From Armatimonadota bacterium (GTDB lineage: Bacteria > Sysuimicrobiota > Sysuimicrobiia > Sysuimicrobiales > Humicultoraceae): a DNA stretch of 64,000 nucleotides. Shown one piece after another: positions 40,894-49,153 of this stretch; the stretch's first letter is position 1, and each line of letters opens with the position of its first letter. The translations under genes were made by a program, and so were the position numbers. The stretch lies in assembly GCA_031459855.1 (NCBI GenBank), contig JAVKHP010000001.1, positions 2,057,078 to 2,121,077 on the forward strand, given 5' to 3'. A model generated the notes under the pieces. That model was not told where the DNA came from. It searched no databases and saw nothing but the letters and a program-made list of their open reading frames with translations.

Positions 40894-41550
40894 CTAGAGC
40901 ACTCGTTCCCCCAGGCGCCCGATGCCAACCAGCAGCCCGATCGAGACCAGGCTCAGCACGACCGCCAGGGTCGTGGCGACGTCCCAGCGCCCCGCCTGCA
41001 CCGCATCGTAGATCGCGATCGGCATCGTCTGGGTCTTGCCGGGGATGTTGCCTGCCACCATCAGGGTCGTGCCGAAGTCGCCCAGCGCGCGGGCGAACGC
41101 CAGAGCCAAGCCGGCGGTGATGCCGCGACGCCCCAGCGGCAGGAGGATGAAGAGCAGCTGGTGGAGCCGGCTACCGCCGTCGATGCGGGCGGCTTCCAGC
41201 ACGGCGGGATCGACGTCCTCGAACGCCGCCCGGGCCGGGCGCACCACGAGCGGCAGCGACGGGATGGTGGCCGCCACGACCGCACCCTGCCAGGTGAAGA
41301 CCAGCGGCGACCCCGTGACCGCTTCGATCCACCCGCCCAGCGTGCTGCCACGCCCCAGGACCACCAGCAGGTAGTACCCCAGGACCGTGGGCGGCAGCGT
41401 CAGGGGCAGCGACGCGATGGCCTCGAGCAGCCGTCGGCCGGGAAAGCGGCCCATGGCCAGCGCGTACGCCAGGGCGACGCCAAGGCTCCCGGCTGCCAGG
41501 GTGGCCACGGTGGCCACGCGCAGCGACAGCAGCAGCGGGAACCAGTCGAT
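40894..41550 (-). CDS. modB: Molybdate/tungstate ABC permease ModB (apparent ATC start)
   Basis: The 218-aa product has five membrane helices and the ModB EAA region (DGGSRLHQLLFILLPLGRRGI, FARALGDFGTTLMVAGNIPGKTQTMPIAIYDAV). The normal family N-terminus DWFPLLLSLRVAT is encoded only if translation starts at ATC 41548-41550. This lies one base after the modA stop and nine bases after GGGGAGG. The first standard start in frame, GTG at 41517, has no ribosome site and would trim the first helix. No modC gene is present here. Confidence 0.85.
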   Translation of the reverse strand: MDWFPLLLSLRVATVATLAAGSLGVALAYALAMGRFPGRRLLEAIASLPLTLPPTVLGYYLLVVLGRGSTLGGWIEAVTGSPLVFTWQGAVVAATIPSLPLVVRPARAAFEDVDPAVLEAARIDGGSRLHQLLFILLPLGRRGITAGLALAFARALGDFGTTLMVAGNIPGKTQTMPIAIYDAVQAGRWDVATTLAVVLSLVSIGLLVGIGRLGERVL

Positions 41551-41551
41551 G

Positions 41552-42340
41552 TTAGGGTCCCTCCCCGGGCAGGACGAAGCCGTACCGCCGCATCACGGGC
41601 CGCCCGACGGGGCCGGTGACGAAGGCGAGGAAGGCCCGGGCCTCCGCCTGCCGAGCGCTGCGCGCGGTGACCGCGGCGGCCTGGCGGATCGGTGCGTGAA
41701 GGGCCTGGGGGATCAGCCAGTACCGGCCCTGGGGCGCGACCGGTGGCGCCAGGGCGAGCGAGAGGGCGACCAAGCCGACGTCGGCGTTGCCGGTCTGCAC
41801 CAGCTGGAGCGCATGCCCCACGTTCTCGCCGTAGACGAGCTTCGCCCGCACGTGTAGCCAGCGCCTGTCTGCTATCAGGGCCTCGCGGGCCGCGGCGCCA
41901 TAGGGCGCATGGTCGGGATGGGCGATGGCGACGAAGCGGACCCGTGGATCGTCCAGCAAGCGGAGCCCCCGCGCGGGGTCGAGGGGCGCATCGCGCCGTA
42001 CCCACAGCACCAGGCGGCCTACCGCGTACAGGCGCACCGACGCCGCCACCACGGCACCACGACGAGCCAGGCGCTCGACGAACTCCTCGTTGGCCGAGAA
42101 GAAGACGTCAAAGGGCGCGCCGTAGGCGATCTGCGCCGCCAGCTGCCCCGACGAGCCGAAGGAGAACCGCAGCCGGACGCCCTCCTGACGTTCGAAGGCC
42201 GGCGCCAGCTCCTCGAACGCGTACCGCAGGTCGGCTGCCGCCGCCACGTCGAGCAGGCGCGCCGGGGGCGCACCGCCGTACGCTGCAGACGGCTGCACGA
42301 CCACCAGCCACGCCGCGAGCCAGAGCCAGCGGATGCACAC
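41552..42340 (-). CDS. modA: Molybdate/tungstate-binding protein ModA
   Basis: The 262-aa product has a signal peptide (about residues 1-22, WLAAWLVVVQPSAAYG) and ModA features. These include LLDVAAAADLRYAFEELAPAFERQ, RLRFSFGSSGQLAAQIAYGAPFDVFFSAN and HPDHAPYGAAAREAL. NADVGLVALSLALAP and the C-terminal AFLAFVTGPVGRPVMRRYGF complete the fold. It binds molybdate or tungstate in the periplasm. I chose the GTG at 42340; an upstream in-frame ATG at 42442 would put 34 residues before the signal peptide. It is divergent from the DUF3054 gene. Confidence 0.92.
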   Translation of the reverse strand: MCIRWLWLAAWLVVVQPSAAYGGAPPARLLDVAAAADLRYAFEELAPAFERQEGVRLRFSFGSSGQLAAQIAYGAPFDVFFSANEEFVERLARRGAVVAASVRLYAVGRLVLWVRRDAPLDPARGLRLLDDPRVRFVAIAHPDHAPYGAAAREALIADRRWLHVRAKLVYGENVGHALQLVQTGNADVGLVALSLALAPPVAPQGRYWLIPQALHAPIRQAAAVTARSARQAEARAFLAFVTGPVGRPVMRRYGFVLPGEGP

Positions 42341-42341
42341 A

Positions 42342-42429
42342 TCGTCTATTCTACTCACCCGTCCGTCCAGCGCGATGAGGCGCTCGCACGCACCCCATAG
42401 CCTGCACGTGCGCGCGTCGTCTATGCTAC
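42342..42429. promoter_or_regulatory. Divergent promoter region with a repeated 13-bp motif
   Basis: The motif TCGTCTAT(T/G)CTAC occurs at 42342-42354 and 42417-42429 in the same orientation, one copy next to each divergent start (modA leftward, DUF3054 gene rightward). On the minus strand the first copy contains TAGAAT, a possible modA -10 box. It does not resemble the E. coli ModE site. Confidence 0.5.
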
Positions 42430-42440
42430 GGGGGGTTGCC

Positions 42441-42842
42441 ATGAACGCGCGGACCCGGACCTACGTCGTTGCCGACATCGCCGCGTTGCTGGCGTTCGTG
42501 GGCGTGGGCCTCGTCACCCACGGGGTGCCGGTGTCCGCCGGAGCGGTCCTGCGCACGGCGCTGCCGCTGGGGGTCGCCTGGTTCGCGCTGGCACCGGCCT
42601 GCGGGACCTACCGGCGCCCGGGCTGGCGCACCCTGCTGGTAACCTGGGCCGTGGCCGTGCCCGCGGGGGTGCTCTTGCGGCAGTGGTGGCTGGCACGCCC
42701 GCTCGGTGTGGCCACGCTGGTCTTCCTGCTGACGGCGTGGCTGCTCACCCTCGTGTTCCTCGCGGCGGGACGGCTGGTCGCGGGGCGCGCCGCGGCCCAC
42801 CGCCAGGGTGGTACCGAGAGGTTGCCGTGGTCTCGGCGGTAG
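42441..42842 (+). CDS. DUF3054-type membrane protein
   Basis: The 133-aa product has four membrane helices (for example VADIAALLAFVGVGLVTHG and ATLVFLLTAWLLTLVFLAAG) with the WFALAPACGTYRRP-type loop. DUF3054 proteins have no known role. ATG 42441 follows GGGGGG. It is divergent from modA. Confidence 0.75.
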   Translation: MNARTRTYVVADIAALLAFVGVGLVTHGVPVSAGAVLRTALPLGVAWFALAPACGTYRRPGWRTLLVTWAVAVPAGVLLRQWWLARPLGVATLVFLLTAWLLTLVFLAAGRLVAGRAAAHRQGGTERLPWSRR

Positions 42843-43154
42843 CCGCAACAGCAGCAGGGAGCCGCGGTCCCGCAGGGAGGCGCAACCCCCGCAGCGCGCC
42901 GTGGCCGGCGGCCGCGCCCGGCGGCGGAACATCGGCAGGGGCAAACAAACCACCCGGGCGGCCCACCGGGGCCCCACGGGACCTCGAGGTCGAACAGCGG
43001 CGGGTACTGCTGCGACCCGAAGACGTCGGTCTCGCCTGGCGACCCGCTCGGCCGCGGCCGTCGCAGGGTGAACTTGATGGCGCAGGCCGCGTCCGCCGTC
43101 ACGAAGTGCGTGACCCTAGTGGCTATCTGTGAGGCCGGAAGGAGGGAAGAGTGC
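42843..43154. other. 312-bp region without a supported gene
   Basis: This stretch between the DUF3054 and DUF1028 genes is GC-rich with a short CAAACAAACC tract near 42952. It ends in the ribosome site GGAGGGA (43141-43147) of the next gene. An upstream in-frame ATG for the DUF1028 gene exists at 43068, but its extension does not look like the family. I see no RNA gene or terminator. Confidence 0.5.
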
Positions 43155-43895
43155 ATGCTGCACCTCACCACGTTCTCCATCGCCGCACGATGCGAGCGCA
43201 CGGGCATGCTGGGTGTTGCGGTCTCCACGGCCGTCCCGGGGGTCGGCAGCCTCTGCCCGTTCGTCCAGGCCGGGGTCGGTGCCATCGCGACGCAGTCCTG
43301 GGTGAATCCCTACCTGGGCATCGATGGGCTCAAGTTGCTGGCGCAGGGGGTGAGCGCGCAAGAAGCACTCGCCCAGCTGATGGAGGGCGACCCGGGCCGC
43401 AACGTTCGGCAGGTGGGCATCGTGGATCGCGAAGGCCGCAGCGCGGCGTGGTCCGGTCCCGAGTGCGTGCCGTGGTTCGGGCACGTGACGGGTCCGAACT
43501 TCGCGGTGCAGGGAAACATGCTGGTGGGTGAGGAGACCGTACGGGCCATGGCGGCCGCCTTCCAGCAGGCCGCGGCCCTGGAGCTGCCCGAGCGCCTTCT
43601 GGTGGCGCTGGAAGCAGGCCAGGCTGCCGGCGGGGACAAGCGCGGGCGGCAGTCGGCCGCGCTCGTGGTCATGGACACCGAGGAGTACCCGTATTGCGCC
43701 CTCCGGGTGGACGAACACCGGTATCCCGTGGCCGAACTCCGGCGCGTGTTCGAAGTGGCCCGGCACCAGCTCCTGCCGTTCGTCCGCGGGCTGCCATCGC
43801 GGCGCAACCCGCTGGGCGGCATCGGGCAGGACGTGGCCGCGATGCTCCTCACGCCCCCGCCGTACCGTCCCGGCGGCGGGGGCAGCGCTCCCTGA
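43155..43895 (+). CDS. DUF1028 family protein (Ntn-hydrolase-like)
   Basis: The 246-aa product matches DUF1028 from its start: LTTFSIAARCERTGMLGVAVST, VPGVGSLCPFVQAGVGAIATQSWVNPYLG, GRNVRQVGIVDREGRSAAWSG and NFAVQGNMLVGEETVRAMAAAF. These proteins have an Ntn-hydrolase-like fold and unknown substrates; many occur near amidases and transporters. ATG 43155 follows GGAGGGA. It precedes a beta-lactamase-like hydrolase by nine bases, so the two are probably one operon. Confidence 0.88.
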   Translation: MLHLTTFSIAARCERTGMLGVAVSTAVPGVGSLCPFVQAGVGAIATQSWVNPYLGIDGLKLLAQGVSAQEALAQLMEGDPGRNVRQVGIVDREGRSAAWSGPECVPWFGHVTGPNFAVQGNMLVGEETVRAMAAAFQQAAALELPERLLVALEAGQAAGGDKRGRQSAALVVMDTEEYPYCALRVDEHRYPVAELRRVFEVARHQLLPFVRGLPSRRNPLGGIGQDVAAMLLTPPPYRPGGGGSAP

Positions 43896-43904
43896 GGCAC
43901 CGTG

Positions 43905-45323
43905 ATGACCGACGTGCCGTTGGACCAGCTCGATCGCTTCATCCAGCAGCGTCTGGCCGAGACGCACCTGCCCGGCCTCAGCCTGGCCCTGGTGGCCGGC
44001 GGCCGGCTGGTCTACGCGCGGGGCTACGGGTTTCGCGACCTCGAACGGGGCCGGCCGATGACCCCGGACACGCTGGTGGGGGTCGGCAGCCTCACCAAGT
44101 CGTTCACCTGCCTGGCCCTGCTCCAGCTGCAGGAGCGCGGAGCGCTGTCGGTCGACGACCCGGTGGAGCGCTACCTCCCGCTGCCCCTGCGGCCGCATGG
44201 CGAGCCGGTACGGATCTGGCACCTGATGACCCACACGAGCGGCCTGCCGGCGCTGGCCTACGCCGAGGCGCTCATCCGCCACGGTGTCGGCGCGGCCGAC
44301 GCGTGGGTGCCGGTGGCCACCGCGCAGGACATGGTGACCTTCCTGCAGGGGGCGGAGGCGTGGGTGCACTGCCGGCCCGGGGAGCGGTGGTTCTACTTGA
44401 ACGAGGGCTACGTGCTGCTGGGGGCGATCATCGAGCAGGTCAGCGGCCTTCCCTACCCGGCCTACGTGCGTCAGCACATCCTCGAGCCTCTGGGGATGCG
44501 CCGGTCGCTGTTCGAGGCCGACCGGTTCGCGGCGGATGACGACACGGCGGTGCCCTACGCCGTGGATCGCACGGGGCGGGCCTATCCGTCGCGGTACCTG
44601 TTCGGACAGATCTCCAGCGACGGGGGGTTGATCAGCAGCGCAGCGGAGATGGCCCGCTACGTGCTCATGTACCTGCTCGAGGGCACGCTGGACGGCGTCC
44701 GGGTGGCTACGGCCGCCTCGGTGGCCGCGATGCACGAGCCGCGGGTCGCGCTCCCGGTCCGCCAGCGGGCCGCCCGCGGTCACGGCGCTGCCGCTGCGCC
44801 CGACGGCCAGCCGGCGGGCTTCTACGGTTACGGGCTCCACATCTTCCCCGGCCTGCTGGGTGGACGTGTGGTCGGCCACGGCGGCAGCGTACGCATCGCC
44901 ACGGCACACATGGCCTGGGTGCCCGAGGCCGGCGCAGGCGCGGTGGTGCTCGCCAACGGCACGGGCTATCCCCTCAACCAGATCGCCCTGTACGCCCTGG
45001 CGGTCCTCCTGGGTCAGGACCCCCGGCGTCTGCCGTTTTTTGAGGTCGAGGCGGTCCTGCGGTCGCTGGAAGGAGTGTACGAGACGTATCGTGGCACGAT
45101 GCGGGCGACGGTGCGCCGGGACGGCGACTACCTGCGGTTGGAGATGGGAGACCGCCTCAACGATCTGACGGTGGTGTTGGTCCCACGCGACCTGGACCCG
45201 GCCCGCCCGCGCTTCACCGCCTTCGCAGGCGGCTACGAACTGGACGCGACCTGCCGCATTGACGGCGACGACGCCGAGATCGTCTACGAGCGGTACACGT
45301 TCCGGCGGGTGGGGCGCCTGTGA
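43905..45323 (+). CDS. Serine hydrolase of the class C beta-lactamase family
   Basis: The 472-aa product has the penicillin-binding fold with SxxK (VGSLTKSF near residue 65), YxN (FYLNEGY near residue 165) and HGG in place of KTG (VVGHGGSVR near residue 330). A C-terminal lipocalin-like beta domain follows (YETYRGTMRATVRRDGDYL). No signal peptide is evident, so it is probably cytoplasmic and acts as an esterase or peptidase rather than a resistance enzyme. The start at ATG 43905 is preceded by an in-frame GTG at 43902. Confidence 0.88.
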   Translation: MTDVPLDQLDRFIQQRLAETHLPGLSLALVAGGRLVYARGYGFRDLERGRPMTPDTLVGVGSLTKSFTCLALLQLQERGALSVDDPVERYLPLPLRPHGEPVRIWHLMTHTSGLPALAYAEALIRHGVGAADAWVPVATAQDMVTFLQGAEAWVHCRPGERWFYLNEGYVLLGAIIEQVSGLPYPAYVRQHILEPLGMRRSLFEADRFAADDDTAVPYAVDRTGRAYPSRYLFGQISSDGGLISSAAEMARYVLMYLLEGTLDGVRVATAASVAAMHEPRVALPVRQRAARGHGAAAAPDGQPAGFYGYGLHIFPGLLGGRVVGHGGSVRIATAHMAWVPEAGAGAVVLANGTGYPLNQIALYALAVLLGQDPRRLPFFEVEAVLRSLEGVYETYRGTMRATVRRDGDYLRLEMGDRLNDLTVVLVPRDLDPARPRFTAFAGGYELDATCRIDGDDAEIVYERYTFRRVGRL

Positions 45324-45574
45324 GCCCGGCCCAGCCTGCGCGCGAGCCCCGCGCCTAGGTGACGGGCCGATCGCGCGGCGTCCGTTCTCGGCGACTCCAA
45401 GCCTGCGCATCCTGCTTGTGCGCAAGGGAATTCCGTCGTGGCCGTGAAACGTGCTTTGGAAGGCCACACCGGTCGCGCGAGTCGGCAGGTCATGCGTGAG
45501 GGCCTGCAGCGCGTCGGTGCGCCAGGAGCATCCCCGGGGGTGTGGGCGCAGGTCGGGAGGATGTCGGTGCGGGC

Positions 45575-46714
45575 ATGACGCTGCTGGAGCGGTCGGTCTA
45601 CGGGAACCCGGTGGGCACGTGGCTGCTGGCGGTCGCAGTCGGGGCCGGGCTCTTGGCGGTCCTGTGGGCGCTGCGTCGCTACGGCCTGGCCGCGCTGGGC
45701 CGGCGGGCGGCGGCGACCCCCAGCGACCTGGACGACCTCCTGGTGGCCTTGCTGGCCCGCACCCGGGGTTTCTTCCTGCTGGCGCTGGGCGTCCACGCGG
45801 CGGCCACGGTGCTCACGCTGCCGCCGCGCGTGGGCCGCGCGCTCGGGGTGGCCGTGGGGCTGCTGGTGCTGCTCCAGATCGGGCTGTGGGGCAGCGCCGT
45901 CATCGGATTCTACATCGGCCGTGCCGTGCGGCGCACGGTGGAGCAGGACGCCGCGGTCGCCACCACGCTCAGTGCCTTCGGCTTCCTCGCCCGCCTGGTG
46001 CTGTGGACGCTCGTGGCGTTCGTGGCGCTGGACAACCTGGGCGTCAACATCACGGCGCTGGTGGCCGGGCTGGGCGTGGGCGGGATCGCGGTGGCGCTGG
46101 CCCTCCAGAACGTGCTGGGCGACCTGTTCGCATCGTTCTCGATCGTGCTGGACAAGCCGTTCGTGATCGGCGACTTCATCGTCATCGACGGGTTCGCCGG
46201 CACGGTGGAGCGCATCGGGCTGAAGACGACGCGCGTGCGCAGCCTCTCGGGCGAGGAGATCGTCTTCAGCAACGCCGACCTGCTCAAGAGCCGCGTGCGC
46301 AACTACAAGCGCATGCAGGAGCGCCGGGTGGTGTTCTCGTTTGGCGTCGTCTACGAGACCCCGCCCGAGACCCTGGCCCGCATTCCGGCCATGGTCCGGG
46401 CGATCGTCGAGGCGCAGCCGCTGGCCCGCTTCGACCGGGCGCACTTCGCCGCCTACGGCGAGTTCGCGCTGACCTTCGAGGTCGCCTACTACGTGCGCAC
46501 ACCCGACTACGCGGCGTACATGGACACCCAGCAGGCGATCAACCTCGAGCTGTACCGGCGCTTCCAGGCCGAGGGCATCGAGTTCGCGTACCCGACACGG
46601 GTCGTCTACGTGCGGGTGGCGCCTGAGGCTGCGCTGAGCCGGCGCCACATGCCTGTGGTGCAGGATCCGGCACCCGGCGAGGCACCCGACAGCGAGACCG
46701 CCACGCCGCGTTGA
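45575..46714 (+). CDS. MscS-family mechanosensitive ion channel
   Basis: The 379-aa product has about four membrane helices and the MscS pore helix NITALVAGLGVGGIAVALALQNVLGDLFASF. A soluble beta domain follows (VIGDFIVIDGFAGTVERIGLKTTRVRSLSGEEIVFSNADLL) and a C-terminal alpha/beta domain. It releases solutes on osmotic downshock. It is longer at the N-terminus than E. coli MscS, as in YbdG/YnaI types. An upstream GTG at 45542 is in frame, but ATG 45575 is the more likely start. Confidence 0.92.
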   Translation: MTLLERSVYGNPVGTWLLAVAVGAGLLAVLWALRRYGLAALGRRAAATPSDLDDLLVALLARTRGFFLLALGVHAAATVLTLPPRVGRALGVAVGLLVLLQIGLWGSAVIGFYIGRAVRRTVEQDAAVATTLSAFGFLARLVLWTLVAFVALDNLGVNITALVAGLGVGGIAVALALQNVLGDLFASFSIVLDKPFVIGDFIVIDGFAGTVERIGLKTTRVRSLSGEEIVFSNADLLKSRVRNYKRMQERRVVFSFGVVYETPPETLARIPAMVRAIVEAQPLARFDRAHFAAYGEFALTFEVAYYVRTPDYAAYMDTQQAINLELYRRFQAEGIEFAYPTRVVYVRVAPEAALSRRHMPVVQDPAPGEAPDSETATPR

Positions 46715-46906
46715 CGCTGGCATCGGCCTGACGCCTGGCGAGCAGGTGGAGCGCGCCACGGGCTAGCCCCGGCGAGGGCCGGGAAGCCGCCAGGGCCGCG
46801 CCGTCGGGGTCACGCGTCAGAGGGTGGGCCGTAGCGTCGCGGGACCGGAGGCAGGGCCGCCGACCGGCCGCAGGCGCCGCCCGCCGGCGCGGAGTACCTC
46901 TTCCTC

Positions 46907-48691
46907 ATGGGACCTGGACCATCGCTGGAAGAACGCCGCGCGCAGGTGGCCGTCGCCCTGGGCCGCCGGCCTGCGGATCTGGTCGTCCGCAACGCCCGCT
47001 TGGTCAACGTCTACACCGCCGAGGTCCTCCACGATAACGAGGTCGCCACGAGCGGCCGGTGGATCGCCTACGTCGGGCCCGATGCGAGGTTTGCGATCGG
47101 AGCGGACACCCAGGTCGTCGACGCCGGAGGGCGGTGGCTGGTGCCGGGGTTGATCGACGGCCACACGCACGTGGCCACCCGCTATGCGCCCGCCGAGTTC
47201 GTGCGCTACGCGGCGCCAGGCGGCACGACGACGGTCGTCACCGAGCTCGTCGAGCTGGCCTCGATCCTGGGCACCGACGGCATCCAGCTCATGCTCGACG
47301 CGCTGGCCGACCAGCCGATCGCCTTCTTCGGCACGGTGCCACCGCTGGCGGCGCTGGCGCCGTTCATGGAGGAGGTGGCACCGCCCGTTGCGGTGTACCG
47401 GGCACTGCTGGCGCGCGACGACGTCGTCGGCCTGGGCGAGGTCTACTGGAACACCCTGCTGCTACGCCCAGACGGCGAGGACCGGCTGCTTGGGCTCATG
47501 GTCGACGCGCAACGGGCGGGCAAGGTGGTGGAGGGGCACGCCGCCGGCGCCCGCGGTCAACGGCTGGCCGCCTACGCGGCAGCGGGCGTGACCTCGTGCC
47601 ACGAGCCGATTACCGCAGCGGAGGGGCTGGAGCGCCTGCGGCTGGGCTTCCACTGGATGGCCCGGGACGGCGAGACCCGGCAGGACCTCGAGGCGTTCGC
47701 GCCGCTGTGGCGGGACGGGACGATCGACCTGCGCCGGCTGATCCTGGTGACCGACTCGGTCGGCCCACGCCGGTTGCTGCGCGCCGGGTACCTCGACGAG
47801 ACCCTGCGCCGCGCCATGGCCCTGGGCCTGGACCCGATCGCGGCGATCCGCGCAGCGACCCTCAACGTCGCCGAGCACTTTCGGCTCGACCACCTGATTG
47901 GCGGCATCGCTCCCGGGCGGTGGGCCGACCTGGTGCTGGTGGACGACCTCCGCGCGTTTCGCCCCTGGCGGGTCTACAGCCGTGGACGGTTGATCGCCGA
48001 GGAGGGACGGCTGGTGGTGGCGCCCCGATCACCGACCTTTCCGGCGACGGCCATGACGTCGGTGCGCTGGCCGGCCGCGCTTGGGCCCGACGTCTTCGTC
48101 GTGCCGGCACCCGTGGGATCGATGTCCAGCGAGAGGGTCCGCGTGCGCGTCATCGAGATGGTCACGCACCTGGTCACGCGGGAGGGCGACGCGCTCCTGC
48201 CGGTGCGTGACGGTGCGGTGCAGGCGGACCCCGCAGGCGACGTCGTGAAGGCCGCAGCGCTCGACCGGTCGGGGCGCTCGGCCGACCGGTTCGTGGGCTT
48301 CGTGCGCGGCTTTGGGCTGCGCCGCGGGGCGGTGGCCACCACGATGGCGTGGGACTCGCAGTGCATGGTGGTCGTGGGCGCCGACGAGCGCGACATGGCC
48401 GTCGCCGCCCGCCGGCTGCTCGACCTGCAGGGCGGTGCCGCGGTCGCCGTCGACGGGCGCGTCGTGGCCGAGTTCGCCGCGCCCATCGGCGGGATCATGA
48501 GCGCCGCGCCCCTGCCCGAGATCGCCGCGGCGCTGGAGCGGATCGACGGCGTCCTGCGCGACCTAGGCAGCCGGCTCGACGATCCGCTGCTGGCGGCCGA
48601 CGTGCTGACCACCGCGGCGATCCCGCACGTGCGGCTGACGCCCCGCGGCTACGTGCGGCTGCGGGACGGGCAGCTCCTGGGGCTGGTGTAG
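46907..48691 (+). CDS. Divergent adenine-deaminase family amidohydrolase
   Basis: The 594-aa product has the adenine deaminase architecture: a composite beta/TIM-barrel amidohydrolase domain and the Ade C-terminal domain (RGFGLRRGAVATTMAWDSQCMVVVG). Metal ligands are recognisable as DGHTH, VVGLGEVYWN, EGHAAG, SCHEP and VTDS. Two highly conserved Ade sites differ: the IESS after DGHxH is VATR, and DPHE is ELVE. The substrate may therefore not be adenine. It stands alone between the MscS gene and two minus-strand peptides. Confidence 0.82.
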   Translation: MGPGPSLEERRAQVAVALGRRPADLVVRNARLVNVYTAEVLHDNEVATSGRWIAYVGPDARFAIGADTQVVDAGGRWLVPGLIDGHTHVATRYAPAEFVRYAAPGGTTTVVTELVELASILGTDGIQLMLDALADQPIAFFGTVPPLAALAPFMEEVAPPVAVYRALLARDDVVGLGEVYWNTLLLRPDGEDRLLGLMVDAQRAGKVVEGHAAGARGQRLAAYAAAGVTSCHEPITAAEGLERLRLGFHWMARDGETRQDLEAFAPLWRDGTIDLRRLILVTDSVGPRRLLRAGYLDETLRRAMALGLDPIAAIRAATLNVAEHFRLDHLIGGIAPGRWADLVLVDDLRAFRPWRVYSRGRLIAEEGRLVVAPRSPTFPATAMTSVRWPAALGPDVFVVPAPVGSMSSERVRVRVIEMVTHLVTREGDALLPVRDGAVQADPAGDVVKAAALDRSGRSADRFVGFVRGFGLRRGAVATTMAWDSQCMVVVGADERDMAVAARRLLDLQGGAAVAVDGRVVAEFAAPIGGIMSAAPLPEIAAALERIDGVLRDLGSRLDDPLLAADVLTTAAIPHVRLTPRGYVRLRDGQLLGLV

Positions 48692-48707
48692 GAAGTGGCG
48701 GGGCCCG

Positions 48708-48851
48708 CTACTGCACGACCACCCGCCGGCCCGCCAGGATCAGGATCAGGATGAAGATCGCCAGCGCGACGACGAAGGCGTCGGCCTGGCCATCTTCGCT
48801 ACCCGCGCGCCGTACAAGCCCGCGGATCGCGTCGAGCATCCAGATGGGCAT
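48708..48851 (-). CDS. 47-residue single-pass membrane peptide, paralogue A
   Basis: The peptide has an amphipathic N-terminus (MPIWMLDAIRGLVRR), an acidic hinge (SEDGQADAF), one membrane helix and a fixed tail LAGRRVVVQ. ATG 48851 follows GGAGGTGAGCCCG. A second gene at 49010-49153 encodes a peptide of the same length, layout and tail with the same ribosome site, which strongly supports that both are real. The GQ before a hydrophobic helix recalls class III (Flp-type) pilin signal segments, but the usual Glu is missing. The role is unknown. Confidence 0.65.
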   Translation of the reverse strand: MPIWMLDAIRGLVRRAGSEDGQADAFVVALAIFILILILAGRRVVVQ

Positions 48852-48927
48852 CGGGCTCACCTCCGGACCACCGCGGGCCGGACCTCCGTGGGCGGGACCT
48901 CCATCGGCCGTCCACCGGTCGGCCCAC

Positions 48928-48943
48928 GAGCACACGTGTGCTC
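48928..48943. promoter_or_regulatory. 16-bp perfect palindrome GAGCACACGTGTGCTC
   Basis: The palindrome lies 77 bases upstream of peptide gene A and is followed at 48947-48956 by a partial copy (GGCACACGTG). Such spacing fits a dimeric repressor or activator site for the minus-strand peptide gene. A similar ACCACGTGTGCT stands at 32201-32212. Confidence 0.5.
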
Positions 48944-49009
48944 TCGGGCACACGTGGACTCTCGGTCAGTCTGTTGTGCGTGGCACAGGGCGGCTACAGC
49001 GGTTCCCGT

Positions 49010-49153
49010 TCACTGCACGACCACCCGCCGGCCCGCCAGGATCAGCCAGAGGACGAAGAGCACCAGCAGCCAGGTGAGGACTTCCTGCCCGCGCTCGTCG
49101 CGATGGAAGCGCACCAGCCCTGCACGCACGACCTGCTGCAGCCAGAGGATCAA
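49010..49153 (-). CDS. 47-residue single-pass membrane peptide, paralogue B (TTG start)
   Basis: This peptide has the same plan as paralogue A: an amphipathic head (ILWLQQVVRAGLVRF), a charged hinge HRDERGQE, one membrane helix (LTWLLVLFVLWLI) and LAGRRVVVQ. The start is TTG at 49151-49153 behind AAGGAGGTGAGGCCG, directly alignable with the leader of paralogue A (GGAGGTGAGCCCG-ATG). The last 27 or so coding bases of the two genes are nearly identical, so a recent duplication or strong selection on the tail is likely. Confidence 0.6.
   Translation of the reverse strand: MILWLQQVVRAGLVRFHRDERGQEVLTWLLVLFVLWLILAGRRVVVQ

Noticed and set aside
42342-42429. ModE binding site
   Set aside because: The repeated motif does not match the TATATAN-type ModE palindrome and no ModE gene is visible.
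43116-45467. 783-aa minus-strand open frame
   Set aside because: Antisense to the DUF1028 and beta-lactamase-like genes, with His/Gln/Arg-rich shadow composition.
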